Shown one piece after another: positions 1 through 7,667 of a stretch of 64,000 bases of DNA. Both the position numbers and the translations under genes were made by a program. How positions within the stretch are numbered: position 1 is the first letter of the stretch; every line of letters begins with the position of its first letter. Source of the stretch: Flavobacteriales bacterium (GTDB lineage: Bacteria > Bacteroidota > Bacteroidia > Flavobacteriales_F > PHOS-HE28); NCBI GenBank assembly GCA_016718655.1, contig JADKCV010000003.1:62001-126000 (forward strand). Direction: 5' to 3'. The notes beneath the pieces are model-generated. The model worked only from the letters and a program-made list of their open reading frames with translations, did no database searches and had not been told where the DNA came from.

Positions 1-729
1 AACCCCACCAAAGCACTGCAGGCCAAGCCCCGCAGCAGCATCAGCATCGGGTTCCACCTGTTGAAGGAAGGTAAGCTGGATGCCTTCGCCAGCACTGGCA
101 ACACAGGGGCCATGCTGGTGGGCAGCATCTTCAGTGTGAAACCCATACCAGGGGTCATCCGCCCCTGCATCCCCACCCTGGTACCCAAGGAGGGCGGCGG
201 TCTTGGTGTACTGCTGGACGTGGGCGCCAACGCCGATTGCAAGCCTGATGTGCTCGCCCAGTTCGGTCTGCTCGGCGCCATGCTGGCCAAGCACGTCTAC
301 CACATTGATGAGCCCAAGGTGGGCCTGCTGAACATCGGGGAGGAGGAGAAGAAGGGCGACCTGCTGCGGCAGGCCACGCATGAACTGATGAAGGATCAGA
401 CCCAGTATCGCTTCATCGGCAACATCGAAGGCCGCGACCTCTTCAACGAGAAGGCCGATGTGATGGTCTGCGACGGCTTCACCGGCAACGTGGTGCTCAA
501 GGTCATCGAGGGTTTCCACGATCTACTCGAAGGGCACGGTGTGAACGACCCGTTCCTGCACCGGTTCAACTACGAGAACTACGGTGGATTGCCCGTTCTG
601 GGGGTGAATGGCAATGTCATCATCGGCCATGGCATCAGCAACGAAGTGGCCATCAAGAGTATGGTCTTCGCTGCCCGTGAGGTGGTGGCCAGCAAGCTGA
701 ACGAGCGGATCCGGGAGGCGCTGGTGTGA
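1..729 (+). CDS. plsX: Phosphate acyltransferase PlsX (C-terminal part)
   Basis: PlsX makes acyl-phosphate from acyl-ACP for the first acylation in phospholipid synthesis, as a peripheral membrane enzyme. The frame is open from base 1, so the start lies outside the window and 242 codons are visible of a protein usually about 310-340 residues long. The visible part carries the family pattern STGNTGAML near the left edge, a conserved RPCIPTLVP stretch, the LLDVGANADCKPD segment and the LLNIGEEEKKGD segment, then CDGFTGNV. It is followed by fabH 150 bp downstream, the classic plsX-fabH order. Identity is firm; only the length of the missing N-terminus is unknown. Confidence 0.95.
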   Translation, partial: NPTKALQAKPRSSISIGFHLLKEGKLDAFASTGNTGAMLVGSIFSVKPIPGVIRPCIPTLVPKEGGGLGVLLDVGANADCKPDVLAQFGLLGAMLAKHVYHIDEPKVGLLNIGEEEKKGDLLRQATHELMKDQTQYRFIGNIEGRDLFNEKADVMVCDGFTGNVVLKVIEGFHDLLEGHGVNDPFLHRFNYENYGGLPVLGVNGNVIIGHGISNEVAIKSMVFAAREVVASKLNERIREALV

Positions 730-811
730 TCGATGATCCACCTGTACGCTCCACTGAGCAGCAACTGTCCCCCGGTCAACGCACCGATCCACGACACATC
801 GCTCCCATCGA

Positions 812-819
812 TACCTTGG
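812..819 (+). promoter_or_regulatory. Possible -7 box (TACCTTGG) before fabH
   Basis: TACCTTGG lies 60 bp before the fabH start in the plsX-fabH gap. It departs from the Bacteroidota -7 consensus TAnnTTTG at one base. The same TAYCTTGG octamer sits before accB and lpxD in this window. No clear -33 element is visible, so this is suggestive only. Confidence 0.3.
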
Positions 820-879
820 TCCCGCCGGAGCGCCTAACGACCCCTTAAGCGAGGCCTCAGCACCAGCGCACGTGAACAC

Positions 880-1872
880 ATGAAGACCACCGCTGCCATC
901 ACCGCCGTCAACGGGTATGTCCCCGATTTCAAGCTGTCCAACCACGTGTTGGAGACCATGGTGGAGACCAACGATGCCTGGATCACGGAACGCACCGGCA
1001 TCAAGGAGCGCCGCATCCTGGTGGGTAAGGAACAAGGGCTGAGCGTCATGGCCATCGAGGCGGTGAACGGCCTGTTGAAGAAACGCGGGATCGGCCCCGA
1101 AGAGATCGACCTGATGATCGTGGCCACGGTGACGCCGGACAGGGTGTTCCCCGCCACAGCCAACATCATCTGTGATGCCATCGGCGCGAAGAACGCCTGG
1201 GGCTTCGACCTCGGCGCGGCCTGCAGCGGCTTTCTCTATGCCCTCACCACCGGCAGCCAGTTCATCGAGAGCGGCAAACACAAGAAGGTGGTGGTGGTGG
1301 GCGGCGATAAGATGAGCAGCATCATCGATTACGAGGACCGGACCACCTGCATCATCTTCGGCGACGGCTGCGGAGCCGTGCTGCTGGAGCCGAGCACGGA
1401 AGGGGTGGGCGTGATGGATGCCATCCTGCGCAGCGATGGAAGCGGATGCCAATACCTGCACCAGAAGGCCGGTGGCAGCATGCGCCCGGCCACCGAGCGC
1501 ACCGTGGAACGCAAGGACCATTACGTCTACCAGGAAGGCAAGGCCGTCTTCAAGTTCGCGGTGACCAACATGGCCGACGTGAGCGCGGAGATCATGGAGA
1601 AGAACGGCCTCACGGCGGAGGACGTCTCCTGGCTCGTCCCGCATCAGGCCAACAAACGCATCATCGACGCCACGGCCAACCGCATGGGGCTGGACGAGAG
1701 CAAAGTGATGGTGAACATCGAGAAATATGGCAACACCACCAGCGGCACCATACCCCTGTGTCTCTGGGAGTGGGAGTCGCGCTTGAAGAAGGGCGACAAC
1801 CTGATCCTCAGCGCCTTCGGCGGTGGCTTTACGTGGGGCGCCATATGGATCAAGTGGGCTTACGGGGGGTGA
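880..1872 (+). CDS. fabH: 3-oxoacyl-ACP synthase III (KAS III, FabH)
   Basis: FabH condenses acetyl-CoA with malonyl-ACP to start fatty acid synthesis in the cytoplasm. The 330-residue length is normal. The complete Cys-His-Asn active site is visible: C115 in AACSGF, H255 in PHQANKRIID and N285 in GNTTSG. The N-terminus (KTTAAITAVNGYVPD) and the ITERTGIKERR motif match the family. The ATG at 880 is well placed. It lies between plsX and accB on the same strand, a lipid-initiation cluster. A KAS III-like homologue with other substrate preference is possible, but the neighbours argue for FabH itself. Confidence 0.96.
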   Translation: MKTTAAITAVNGYVPDFKLSNHVLETMVETNDAWITERTGIKERRILVGKEQGLSVMAIEAVNGLLKKRGIGPEEIDLMIVATVTPDRVFPATANIICDAIGAKNAWGFDLGAACSGFLYALTTGSQFIESGKHKKVVVVGGDKMSSIIDYEDRTTCIIFGDGCGAVLLEPSTEGVGVMDAILRSDGSGCQYLHQKAGGSMRPATERTVERKDHYVYQEGKAVFKFAVTNMADVSAEIMEKNGLTAEDVSWLVPHQANKRIIDATANRMGLDESKVMVNIEKYGNTTSGTIPLCLWEWESRLKKGDNLILSAFGGGFTWGAIWIKWAYGG

Positions 1873-1990
1873 CCAGTACCAACCTTGCAACCCGGACGTT
1901 CCGAGCCGCTTGCACATTCGAACCGGACGCAGCGGAAGTGCACTTGCTTTGGCCTTGGACCCTCCCCGACGCAGCGATCGTCCACCTGCC

Positions 1991-1998
1991 TATCTTGG
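1991..1998 (+). promoter_or_regulatory. Possible -7 box (TATCTTGG) before accB
   Basis: TATCTTGG is 47 bp upstream of the accB start, within the 172-bp fabH-accB gap. It is one base off TAnnTTTG and resembles the octamers before fabH and lpxD. It suggests accB can be transcribed separately from fabH. Confidence 0.35.
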
Positions 1999-2044
1999 CC
2001 GTCCGTTCGGGCTGCCCGGGCGGCCTCACACCAAGAGCCTACTC

Positions 2045-2539
2045 ATGAACCTATCCCAGATCCAGGACCTGATCAAGTTCGTCGCCAAGAGCGGCGTGAG
2101 CGAAGTGGAGATCGAGCAGAAGGACTTCAAGATCACCATCAAGACGCCGACCAGCCGCAAGGATGCTCCTGTGCAGGTGATCGCCCAGCCGATGCCCATG
2201 GCCCAACCAGCAGCCTTGCCCGCTCCGGTCGCAGCACCGGCACCAGCCGCACCGGCTCCTGCTGCAGCCCCGGCACCCGCTACGGCCGCCGACGCCAAGT
2301 ACATCACCATCAAGGCGCCGATGATCGGCACCTTCTACCGCGCCAGCGGACCCGGCAAGCCCATCTTCGTGAACGTGGGCGATGAGGTGAAACCCGGCAA
2401 GACCATCTGCATCATCGAGGCCATGAAGCTCTTCAACGAGATCGAGAGCGAAGTGAGCGGCAAGATCGTGAAGGTGCTGGTGGACGACGCCAAGCCCGTG
2501 GAGTACGACCAGCCCTTGTTCCTGGTCGATCCTTCGTAG
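2045..2539 (+). CDS. accB: Biotin carboxyl carrier protein of acetyl-CoA carboxylase
   Basis: AccB carries the biotin that shuttles the carboxyl group in acetyl-CoA carboxylase, the first committed step of fatty acid synthesis. The 164-residue reading begins MNLSQIQDLIKFVAKSG, typical of AccB N-termini; the frame is open further upstream but that part does not resemble the family. A proline/alanine-rich hinge (about residues 55-85) links to the C-terminal lipoyl/biotinyl domain. K128 in EAMKLFNEI is the biotinylation site. accC follows after 148 bp. No accA or accD is seen in the window, so the carboxyltransferase subunits must be encoded elsewhere. Confidence 0.95.
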   Translation: MNLSQIQDLIKFVAKSGVSEVEIEQKDFKITIKTPTSRKDAPVQVIAQPMPMAQPAALPAPVAAPAPAAPAPAAAPAPATAADAKYITIKAPMIGTFYRASGPGKPIFVNVGDEVKPGKTICIIEAMKLFNEIESEVSGKIVKVLVDDAKPVEYDQPLFLVDPS

Positions 2540-2687
2540 TACCAACGGACCACCGGGGTATGCGCGTACAGGCCGCAGATGGCGCAGAATTGCTCGCTAC
2601 CGCTGCGCAAGTGCCTTTTCGACCTTACGGACAACCGCCTGCAATGGTAGCGATCCAGCACTCACAGTCGGACAACTCAACCAGTCC

Positions 2688-4031
2688 ATGTTCAAGAAGA
2701 TCCTCATAGCCAACCGCGGCGAGATCGCCCTACGCGTGATCCGTACCTGTCGTGAGATGGGCATCAAGACCGTGGCCGTGTACAGCACCGCCGACCGCGA
2801 GAGCCTCCATGTGCGCTTCGCCGACGAGGCCGTGTGCATCGGCCCACCGCCGAGCAAGGACAGCTACCTGAACATGGTGCGCATCATCGCTGCGGCCGAG
2901 ATCACCAATGCGGACGCCATCCACCCGGGCTACGGCTTCCTGAGCGAGAACGCCAAGTTCAGCAAGCTGTGCCAACAGCACGGCATCAAGTTCATCGGTG
3001 CGCTACCCGAGCAGATCGAGGCCATGGGCGACAAGGCCACGGCCAAGGCCACCATGATCGCTGCGGGCGTGCCTGTGGTTCCGGGCACCGAGGGGCTGGT
3101 CACGGACATCGCCCTGGCGAAGAAAGAGGCCAAGCGCATCGGCTACCCCGTGATCCTGAAGGCGACGGCCGGTGGCGGTGGCAAGGGTATGCGTCTGGTG
3201 TGGAAGGAGGAAGAGTTCGAGGAGGCCTTCGACAAGGCCAGTCAGGAAGCCGGGGCGGCCTTCGGCAACCCCGGCATGTACATGGAGAAGTACATCCTGG
3301 AACCGCGGCACATCGAGATCCAGATCGCGGGTGACCAGTACGGCACCTTCTGCCATATGAGCGAGCGTGACTGCTCCATCCAACGCCGCCACCAGAAGTT
3401 GGTGGAGGAAACACCTTCGCCCTTCATGACCAAGGCCCTGCGCAAGAAGATGGGCGAAGCGGCGATCAAAGCCGCTGCCAGTGTGAACTACGAAGGCGTG
3501 GGCACCGTGGAGTTCCTCGTGGACAAGGACCGCAACTTCTACTTCATGGAGATGAACACGCGGATCCAGGTGGAGCACACCATCACCGAGGAGGTCATCG
3601 ACTACGACCTGATCCGTGAGCAGATCAAGATCGCAGCGGGCATCCCCATCAGCGGCCTCAACTACGAGCCCACGCGCCACAGCATCCAGTGCCGCATCAA
3701 CGCGGAGGACCCCTTCAACAACTTCCGCCCCACGCCGGGCAAGATCACCAGCTACCACAGCCCCGGCGGCCATGGTGTGCGGGTGGATACCCACGTGTAC
3801 GCGGGCTACACCATCCCCCCGAACTACGACAGCATGATCGGCAAACTGATCGTGAGCGCGCAAACGCGGGAGGAGGCCATCACCAAAATGGAGCGCGCGC
3901 TGAGCGAGTACGTGATCGAAGGGGTGCACACCACGATCCCCTTCCACCTGCAATTGATGCAGAACGAGCAGTTCCGCGCCGGCAACTTCACCACGAAGTT
4001 CTTGGAGGACTTCGAGATCAAGAAGCCCTAA
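2688..4031 (+). CDS. accC: Biotin carboxylase subunit of acetyl-CoA carboxylase
   Basis: AccC uses ATP and bicarbonate to carboxylate the biotin on AccB. It is 447 residues, the normal length for the stand-alone subunit. The N-terminal KILIANRGEIALRVIR motif, the ATP-grasp glycine loop GGGGKGM (about residue 162), RDCSIQRRHQKLVEE and the EMNTRIQVEH active-site region are all present. The stop codon overlaps the stop of the convergent membrane-protein gene by 3 bp, so no room is left for a dedicated terminator between them. A propionyl-CoA or pyruvate carboxylase subunit is less likely given the accB neighbour and the lack of C-terminal extensions. Confidence 0.96.
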   Translation: MFKKILIANRGEIALRVIRTCREMGIKTVAVYSTADRESLHVRFADEAVCIGPPPSKDSYLNMVRIIAAAEITNADAIHPGYGFLSENAKFSKLCQQHGIKFIGALPEQIEAMGDKATAKATMIAAGVPVVPGTEGLVTDIALAKKEAKRIGYPVILKATAGGGGKGMRLVWKEEEFEEAFDKASQEAGAAFGNPGMYMEKYILEPRHIEIQIAGDQYGTFCHMSERDCSIQRRHQKLVEETPSPFMTKALRKKMGEAAIKAAASVNYEGVGTVEFLVDKDRNFYFMEMNTRIQVEHTITEEVIDYDLIREQIKIAAGIPISGLNYEPTRHSIQCRINAEDPFNNFRPTPGKITSYHSPGGHGVRVDTHVYAGYTIPPNYDSMIGKLIVSAQTREEAITKMERALSEYVIEGVHTTIPFHLQLMQNEQFRAGNFTTKFLEDFEIKKP

Positions 4032-5515
4032 GGAAGGGCATCCACCACGGTCCACTGCAACCCATGGCCTCCGGGGTCGGGGCTGAAGAGCACGCCTTGG
4101 GCCTGTCCGGTGCGTACCAGTATGGCCCTGGCCTCATCCACCGAGGAGACGCTCCAGGGTGTGCGCTTGGCGTACCAGACCATTTGGGGCTCTGCTGGTG
4201 GGCCCGTCCAAAACAGGACCTGCTCGGGCAGGATCTGTCGCGTGATGATAAGTCCCCGGTCCTTGTGAACGCTTGTTCCCGCATCAGCGTTGAGGTGCCA
4301 GAAGTAACCCGCTCCCAAGGCGGAGATCAGGAGCAGTCCGGATACCGGGAACCACCGCGCCCAGGGTTGCTTACCCACCGCCGCCAACACCAGCGCAGCC
4401 GTCCCGCAGAGGAAGGGAGCCCCCTTCAATGCCACGAAATCATGGTCCGCATACTCCAGTAGCAGGGCATGTTCCAATACAACAGGTCCTGCGGTGAGCA
4501 CGGTGAACAGCATAGCACCCGGTGGAATTCGAGGCGTTCCGGACCGAAGTGCGCGCAATGCAAAAGGCACCGCTGCGATGAGCACTAGCAACACCGGAAG
4601 AAAACCGGTCCGGTAGTTCATCAGCAGATGCCCCAAGTGATACAACGCCCCCTCCTCACCCACCCCTAACGCTGTTGATCGCTGACGGAAGCGCCCTTGG
4701 AGGTAGTCCACCAGACCAACCTGTCCCACGGCGTCCGAATAGGCCCACGCTGTAAGGACCATAGGGATGAACACGGCCAGCGCAATGCCCATCACCAAAC
4801 GGGTCCGATCCCTTCCCGACCAGCGCTTCCAACGATATAGCGTAAGTCCAAGGTCCACTACGGCTGCAAGAATGCCCAACCAACCGGTGTATACCACAAT
4901 ACCCAAACCAAGTGCGAACGCGACCATACCCCGGGGTCTGTTTCCGACGTCGCCGAACAAGCGCTGAGCGGCAACCACGTGCCACACCCAAGGCACCACC
5001 ACCATGATGTCCGACATGTACACGTTGCCGAGGAACCAGAGTGGAGCAGGCATGAACAGTACGAGCACCCCAGCGATCAGTGGCGCGTCGCCCTTCGCGA
5101 ACCAGGCCATCATACGCATGACCCCGACTGCGAAAAGCCCATGCAACAATAGACCGAACACTTGAAGGCCCCACGCTGAAGGCGAAGTGTTCCAGATCCG
5201 GAACCAGAGGTGAGGCAGGTAAAGGCCCAGCGGAGGATGGGACAGGTAATAGTAGCGACCGTTGTTCAGTGCGGACCCCGCGCCCATCCAGGTCGCCCCT
5301 CGGTCACCGGGTGCGTTGGACGTGAGGGGTGGCGCTCCCGAGTGGGTCAACAGGCCGTCCCGTTGCCAGTTCTCAAGAATGATCAACGAGAAGGCGGTGC
5401 AGAATTCATGATGGCCGCTCAGTGGCCTGTTGAGCATTGGCGCACGCAACAGCACAGAGACGCCAAAGGCCAGGAACAGGAGGAACAGTGTGCTACGGGA
5501 CACAGGCACGAACAT
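4028..5515 (-). CDS. Polytopic membrane protein, possible GT-C type glycosyltransferase
   Basis: About 495 residues with ten or more hydrophobic segments. The region after the first membrane segment (SGHHEFCTAF, then NNGRYYYLSHPPLGLYLPHL) resembles the first periplasmic loop of GT-C fold transferases that use lipid-linked sugars, but I see no decisive catalytic DD or DE pair. The start at 5515 (MFVPVSRS) is preferred over one 18 codons further upstream, because the latter would overlap the divergent gene at 5551. The gene is convergent with accC and divergent from another membrane protein of similar size. Function is inferred only at the level of membrane enzyme or sugar transfer. Confidence 0.6.
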   Translation of the reverse strand: MFVPVSRSTLFLLFLAFGVSVLLRAPMLNRPLSGHHEFCTAFSLIILENWQRDGLLTHSGAPPLTSNAPGDRGATWMGAGSALNNGRYYYLSHPPLGLYLPHLWFRIWNTSPSAWGLQVFGLLLHGLFAVGVMRMMAWFAKGDAPLIAGVLVLFMPAPLWFLGNVYMSDIMVVVPWVWHVVAAQRLFGDVGNRPRGMVAFALGLGIVVYTGWLGILAAVVDLGLTLYRWKRWSGRDRTRLVMGIALAVFIPMVLTAWAYSDAVGQVGLVDYLQGRFRQRSTALGVGEEGALYHLGHLLMNYRTGFLPVLLVLIAAVPFALRALRSGTPRIPPGAMLFTVLTAGPVVLEHALLLEYADHDFVALKGAPFLCGTAALVLAAVGKQPWARWFPVSGLLLISALGAGYFWHLNADAGTSVHKDRGLIITRQILPEQVLFWTGPPAEPQMVWYAKRTPWSVSSVDEARAILVRTGQAQGVLFSPDPGGHGLQWTVVDALP

Positions 5516-5532
5516 ACGCCACCGGACACGCC

Positions 5533-5540
5533 TAGCTTTG
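5533..5540 (+). promoter_or_regulatory. Possible -7 box (TAGCTTTG)
   Basis: TAGCTTTG fits the Bacteroidota -7 consensus TAnnTTTG and lies 10 bp before the ATG at 5551, in the 35-bp gap between divergent genes. It would give an almost leaderless transcript. No good -33 TTG is visible. Confidence 0.35.
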
Positions 5541-5550
5541 GTCGCCTGCG

Positions 5551-6972
5551 ATGAAGAACCACGGAACAAAGCGGAACCTGATCGCCTTACTTGCGCTCAT
5601 GGCCACCGCCTTGCTCGTGCATGCGCGGGTAGTGGGGCTCTCCTTCCTATCGGATGACCTTACCATCATCCATCGGATCGGGGAACATCACCAGTTGGGT
5701 ACCGGTTCCTTCTTCCGCCCGCTGCCGGACTGGACGCACTGGCTCAACTACCAACTGGCAGGACCTCGCCCATGGGCTTTCCGGGCGGTGAACGTGCTTT
5801 TGTTGGGGTTGAATGCCTGGCTCTTGGCGCGGGTCGTGGAACGCCTTTCGGGGCATCTCCCCTTGCCTTCCCATGCCGCTTGGTGGGCCGCGGTGCTCTT
5901 CGTGGTGTATCCCTTTCACCAAGAACCGCAAGTGTGGATCGTGGGAAGAAGTACGGCCATGGCCACCACTACCGTCCTCCTCGCCCTATCTGCTGCGTTG
6001 GGCAAAGGCCCCTTGGGCGCAAGGATGGCGGGTGTGGCGCTCTGGACCTTCATCGGGACCCTGTGTTACGAATATGCACTCCTCATTCCCGCCTTGCTGA
6101 TCATGCTTGGGTTGGCGTTTGGTCGGCGTGAGCACGCACAGTGGTGGCCGGTGGTCATCGTGTCGATGGTGGTGGTAGCGATCAACCTCATGCTTCGCAC
6201 GTGGACCAGCGGAGAATTGGCCAACGCCTACGGTTCCGGGTTCTTCCAACGGTCCTTGACCGGATACATTGAAGCCGCCGCGAAGGTCACAGGACGCTTA
6301 TTCCTGCCGCCACACCCCGATCCCCAGGTACAGTTGTGGCGTTCTGCAATGGTGGGAGCGGTGTTGATGACCGCACTGGTACTGGCCAGACGAAGCTTGA
6401 GCGCATCCACATGGAGGGCGGTGATGGTGTTGATGGCCCTTACGGCAGTGAGCGCGTCCATCGCCGTGGTGGGTGGGGTGAGCACACGCACCAGCGAAAG
6501 CGACCGGTTCCTATACCTGCCTGCCGTATTCCTGTGCGCAGCGGTGGCGGTCGGCCTTTCCGCCTTAGAGCGATGGCGTATCACTACCCTGGTCGTCATG
6601 ACCATGTGGTGCTTGCTGGCACAATGGCAAGGCCATACCCACTGGATGATCGCTTCCCGAACCTTGGAGCGGATCATCGCGGCCACACCCACGGCTATGC
6701 CAGGCACACGGATCCTCGTATCGGGTCTACCGAGCGATCACCACGGAGCATACATCCTTCGCCATGGATACGCGGAAGCATTGCTCTTCGCTGGGCGAGA
6801 TACCACAGGACTGGTATGGGTTGATAGCGTGCGCATCGACCCGCAGGATGTCCATAGGTCCATTGCGTTCAAGCATGGATCACCGACGGACACGATCCAC
6901 TTCCGGAAGGGTGACCGTGCGATCACGTGGAATGGGACAGCCTTCTTGGAAATGGCTCAGCCAGTGCGTTGA
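5551..6972 (+). CDS. Polytopic membrane protein, GT-C-like
   Basis: 473 residues with a first membrane segment at about 10-28 and roughly ten more hydrophobic stretches. An early loop contains LSDDLTIIHRIG with an acidic pair, followed by FFRPLPDWTHWLNYQL; acidic residues followed by a FRPL motif recall the first loop of O-mannosyltransferase/TMTC-like GT-C proteins. A soluble C-terminal tail of about 100 residues follows the last membrane segment. It starts 35 bp from the divergent gene at 4028-5515, which has a similar architecture, so the two may serve one surface-glycan pathway. The specific substrate is unknown. Confidence 0.55.
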   Translation: MKNHGTKRNLIALLALMATALLVHARVVGLSFLSDDLTIIHRIGEHHQLGTGSFFRPLPDWTHWLNYQLAGPRPWAFRAVNVLLLGLNAWLLARVVERLSGHLPLPSHAAWWAAVLFVVYPFHQEPQVWIVGRSTAMATTTVLLALSAALGKGPLGARMAGVALWTFIGTLCYEYALLIPALLIMLGLAFGRREHAQWWPVVIVSMVVVAINLMLRTWTSGELANAYGSGFFQRSLTGYIEAAAKVTGRLFLPPHPDPQVQLWRSAMVGAVLMTALVLARRSLSASTWRAVMVLMALTAVSASIAVVGGVSTRTSESDRFLYLPAVFLCAAVAVGLSALERWRITTLVVMTMWCLLAQWQGHTHWMIASRTLERIIAATPTAMPGTRILVSGLPSDHHGAYILRHGYAEALLFAGRDTTGLVWVDSVRIDPQDVHRSIAFKHGSPTDTIHFRKGDRAITWNGTAFLEMAQPVR

Positions 6973-7131
6973 TCAGGGTTCCAGCCCCACGATCTTGCCG
7001 TCCTTCATCACCCACACCTTGGTGCCATGGATCTTGGCAACCCGGCGGGCTTCCTTGGCGTCGGCTTTCATGGCCTTGCCAACAGCATCCAAGAAGGCCT
7101 GGGCTTCGGCTTTCTTCTGCGCTTTGGTCAT
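6973..7131 (-). CDS. Small basic protein, partner of zeta-like kinase
   Basis: A 52-residue protein starting MTKAQKKAEAQAFLDAVG and ending KVWVMKDGKIVGLEP. It has a lysine/alanine-rich helical first half and a short C-terminal strand pattern. Small proteins ending in a W-x-x-DGKIV type pattern are, as far as I recall, often encoded beside zeta-like AAA kinases and may act as antitoxins. The start at 7131 overlaps the end of the upstream kinase pseudogene by 4 bp (ATGA), so the two were translationally coupled. A longer reading to 7185 would overlap the kinase frame and looks non-native. The frame is intact although the kinase is broken. Confidence 0.55.
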   Translation of the reverse strand: MTKAQKKAEAQAFLDAVGKAMKADAKEARRVAKIHGTKVWVMKDGKIVGLEP

Positions 7132-7658
7132 GGGTATTGTTCCTGAAGAACAGGAATTGGACCGGAGGTCTCGTATACTGCCCAAACATCTGCCAAGGGG
7201 CGGTAATGCCGTTAAAGATCAGACCATCCGCGTTCAAAGCGTCGACGCACATCTTCGGTGGGCACATGGTGGCCACCTTGCTTTACCCGGTGGGCCACAC
7301 GCTTGATGGCCAGCCCCGGACTCCTCGGTCCGAGGAAGATGATCTCAACGGAATACCCAAGTTCCTTCATGCGGCGCACGCGCTCCAAATAGGTCATTCC
7401 GCTCAGGGTCGATCCCAGCGCAAAGGGAAGTTCTGGCCGACGTCAGCCGATCCAGTTCAGAAAGAAGTAAACGCCCAGCCGCTCGTGCAGCAAATTGAGG
7501 ATGCAACGGGGAAAGCCCGGCTGCGATAAGGTCGACATTCACGAAATGAAGGATGCCTTGCTGATCCGTCAAGATCTTGCGGGAGAACGTGGTCTTCCAA
7601 CCCCGTTCGGACCGGCGATAATGATGCATCGGGGCCGGGCCTTGTGACTCTTGGCCAT
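7128..7658 (-). pseudogene. Zeta-toxin-like P-loop kinase, frameshifted
   Basis: Reading from ATG at 7658 gives MAKSHKARPRCIIIAGPNGVG, then one base is missing where the Walker A lysine should follow, so KTTFSRKILTD continues in another frame. A second frame change near 7440-7460 is needed to pass from LLLSELDRLTSA to FALGSTLSGMTYLERV. The third part (LGYSVEIIFL, LAIKRVAHRVKQGGHHVP, RRRFERGW) is the conserved C-terminal half of zeta/UNAG-kinase-like toxins. It then hits an in-frame TAA at 7212-7214, beyond which YRPLADVWAVYETSG continues to a TGA at 7128. The reconstructed length (about 177 residues) suits the family. It lies 9 bp after dxs. Sequencing error cannot explain the clean stop as easily as the indels. 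Confidence 0.8.
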
Positions 7659-7667
7659 GCAAGCCGG

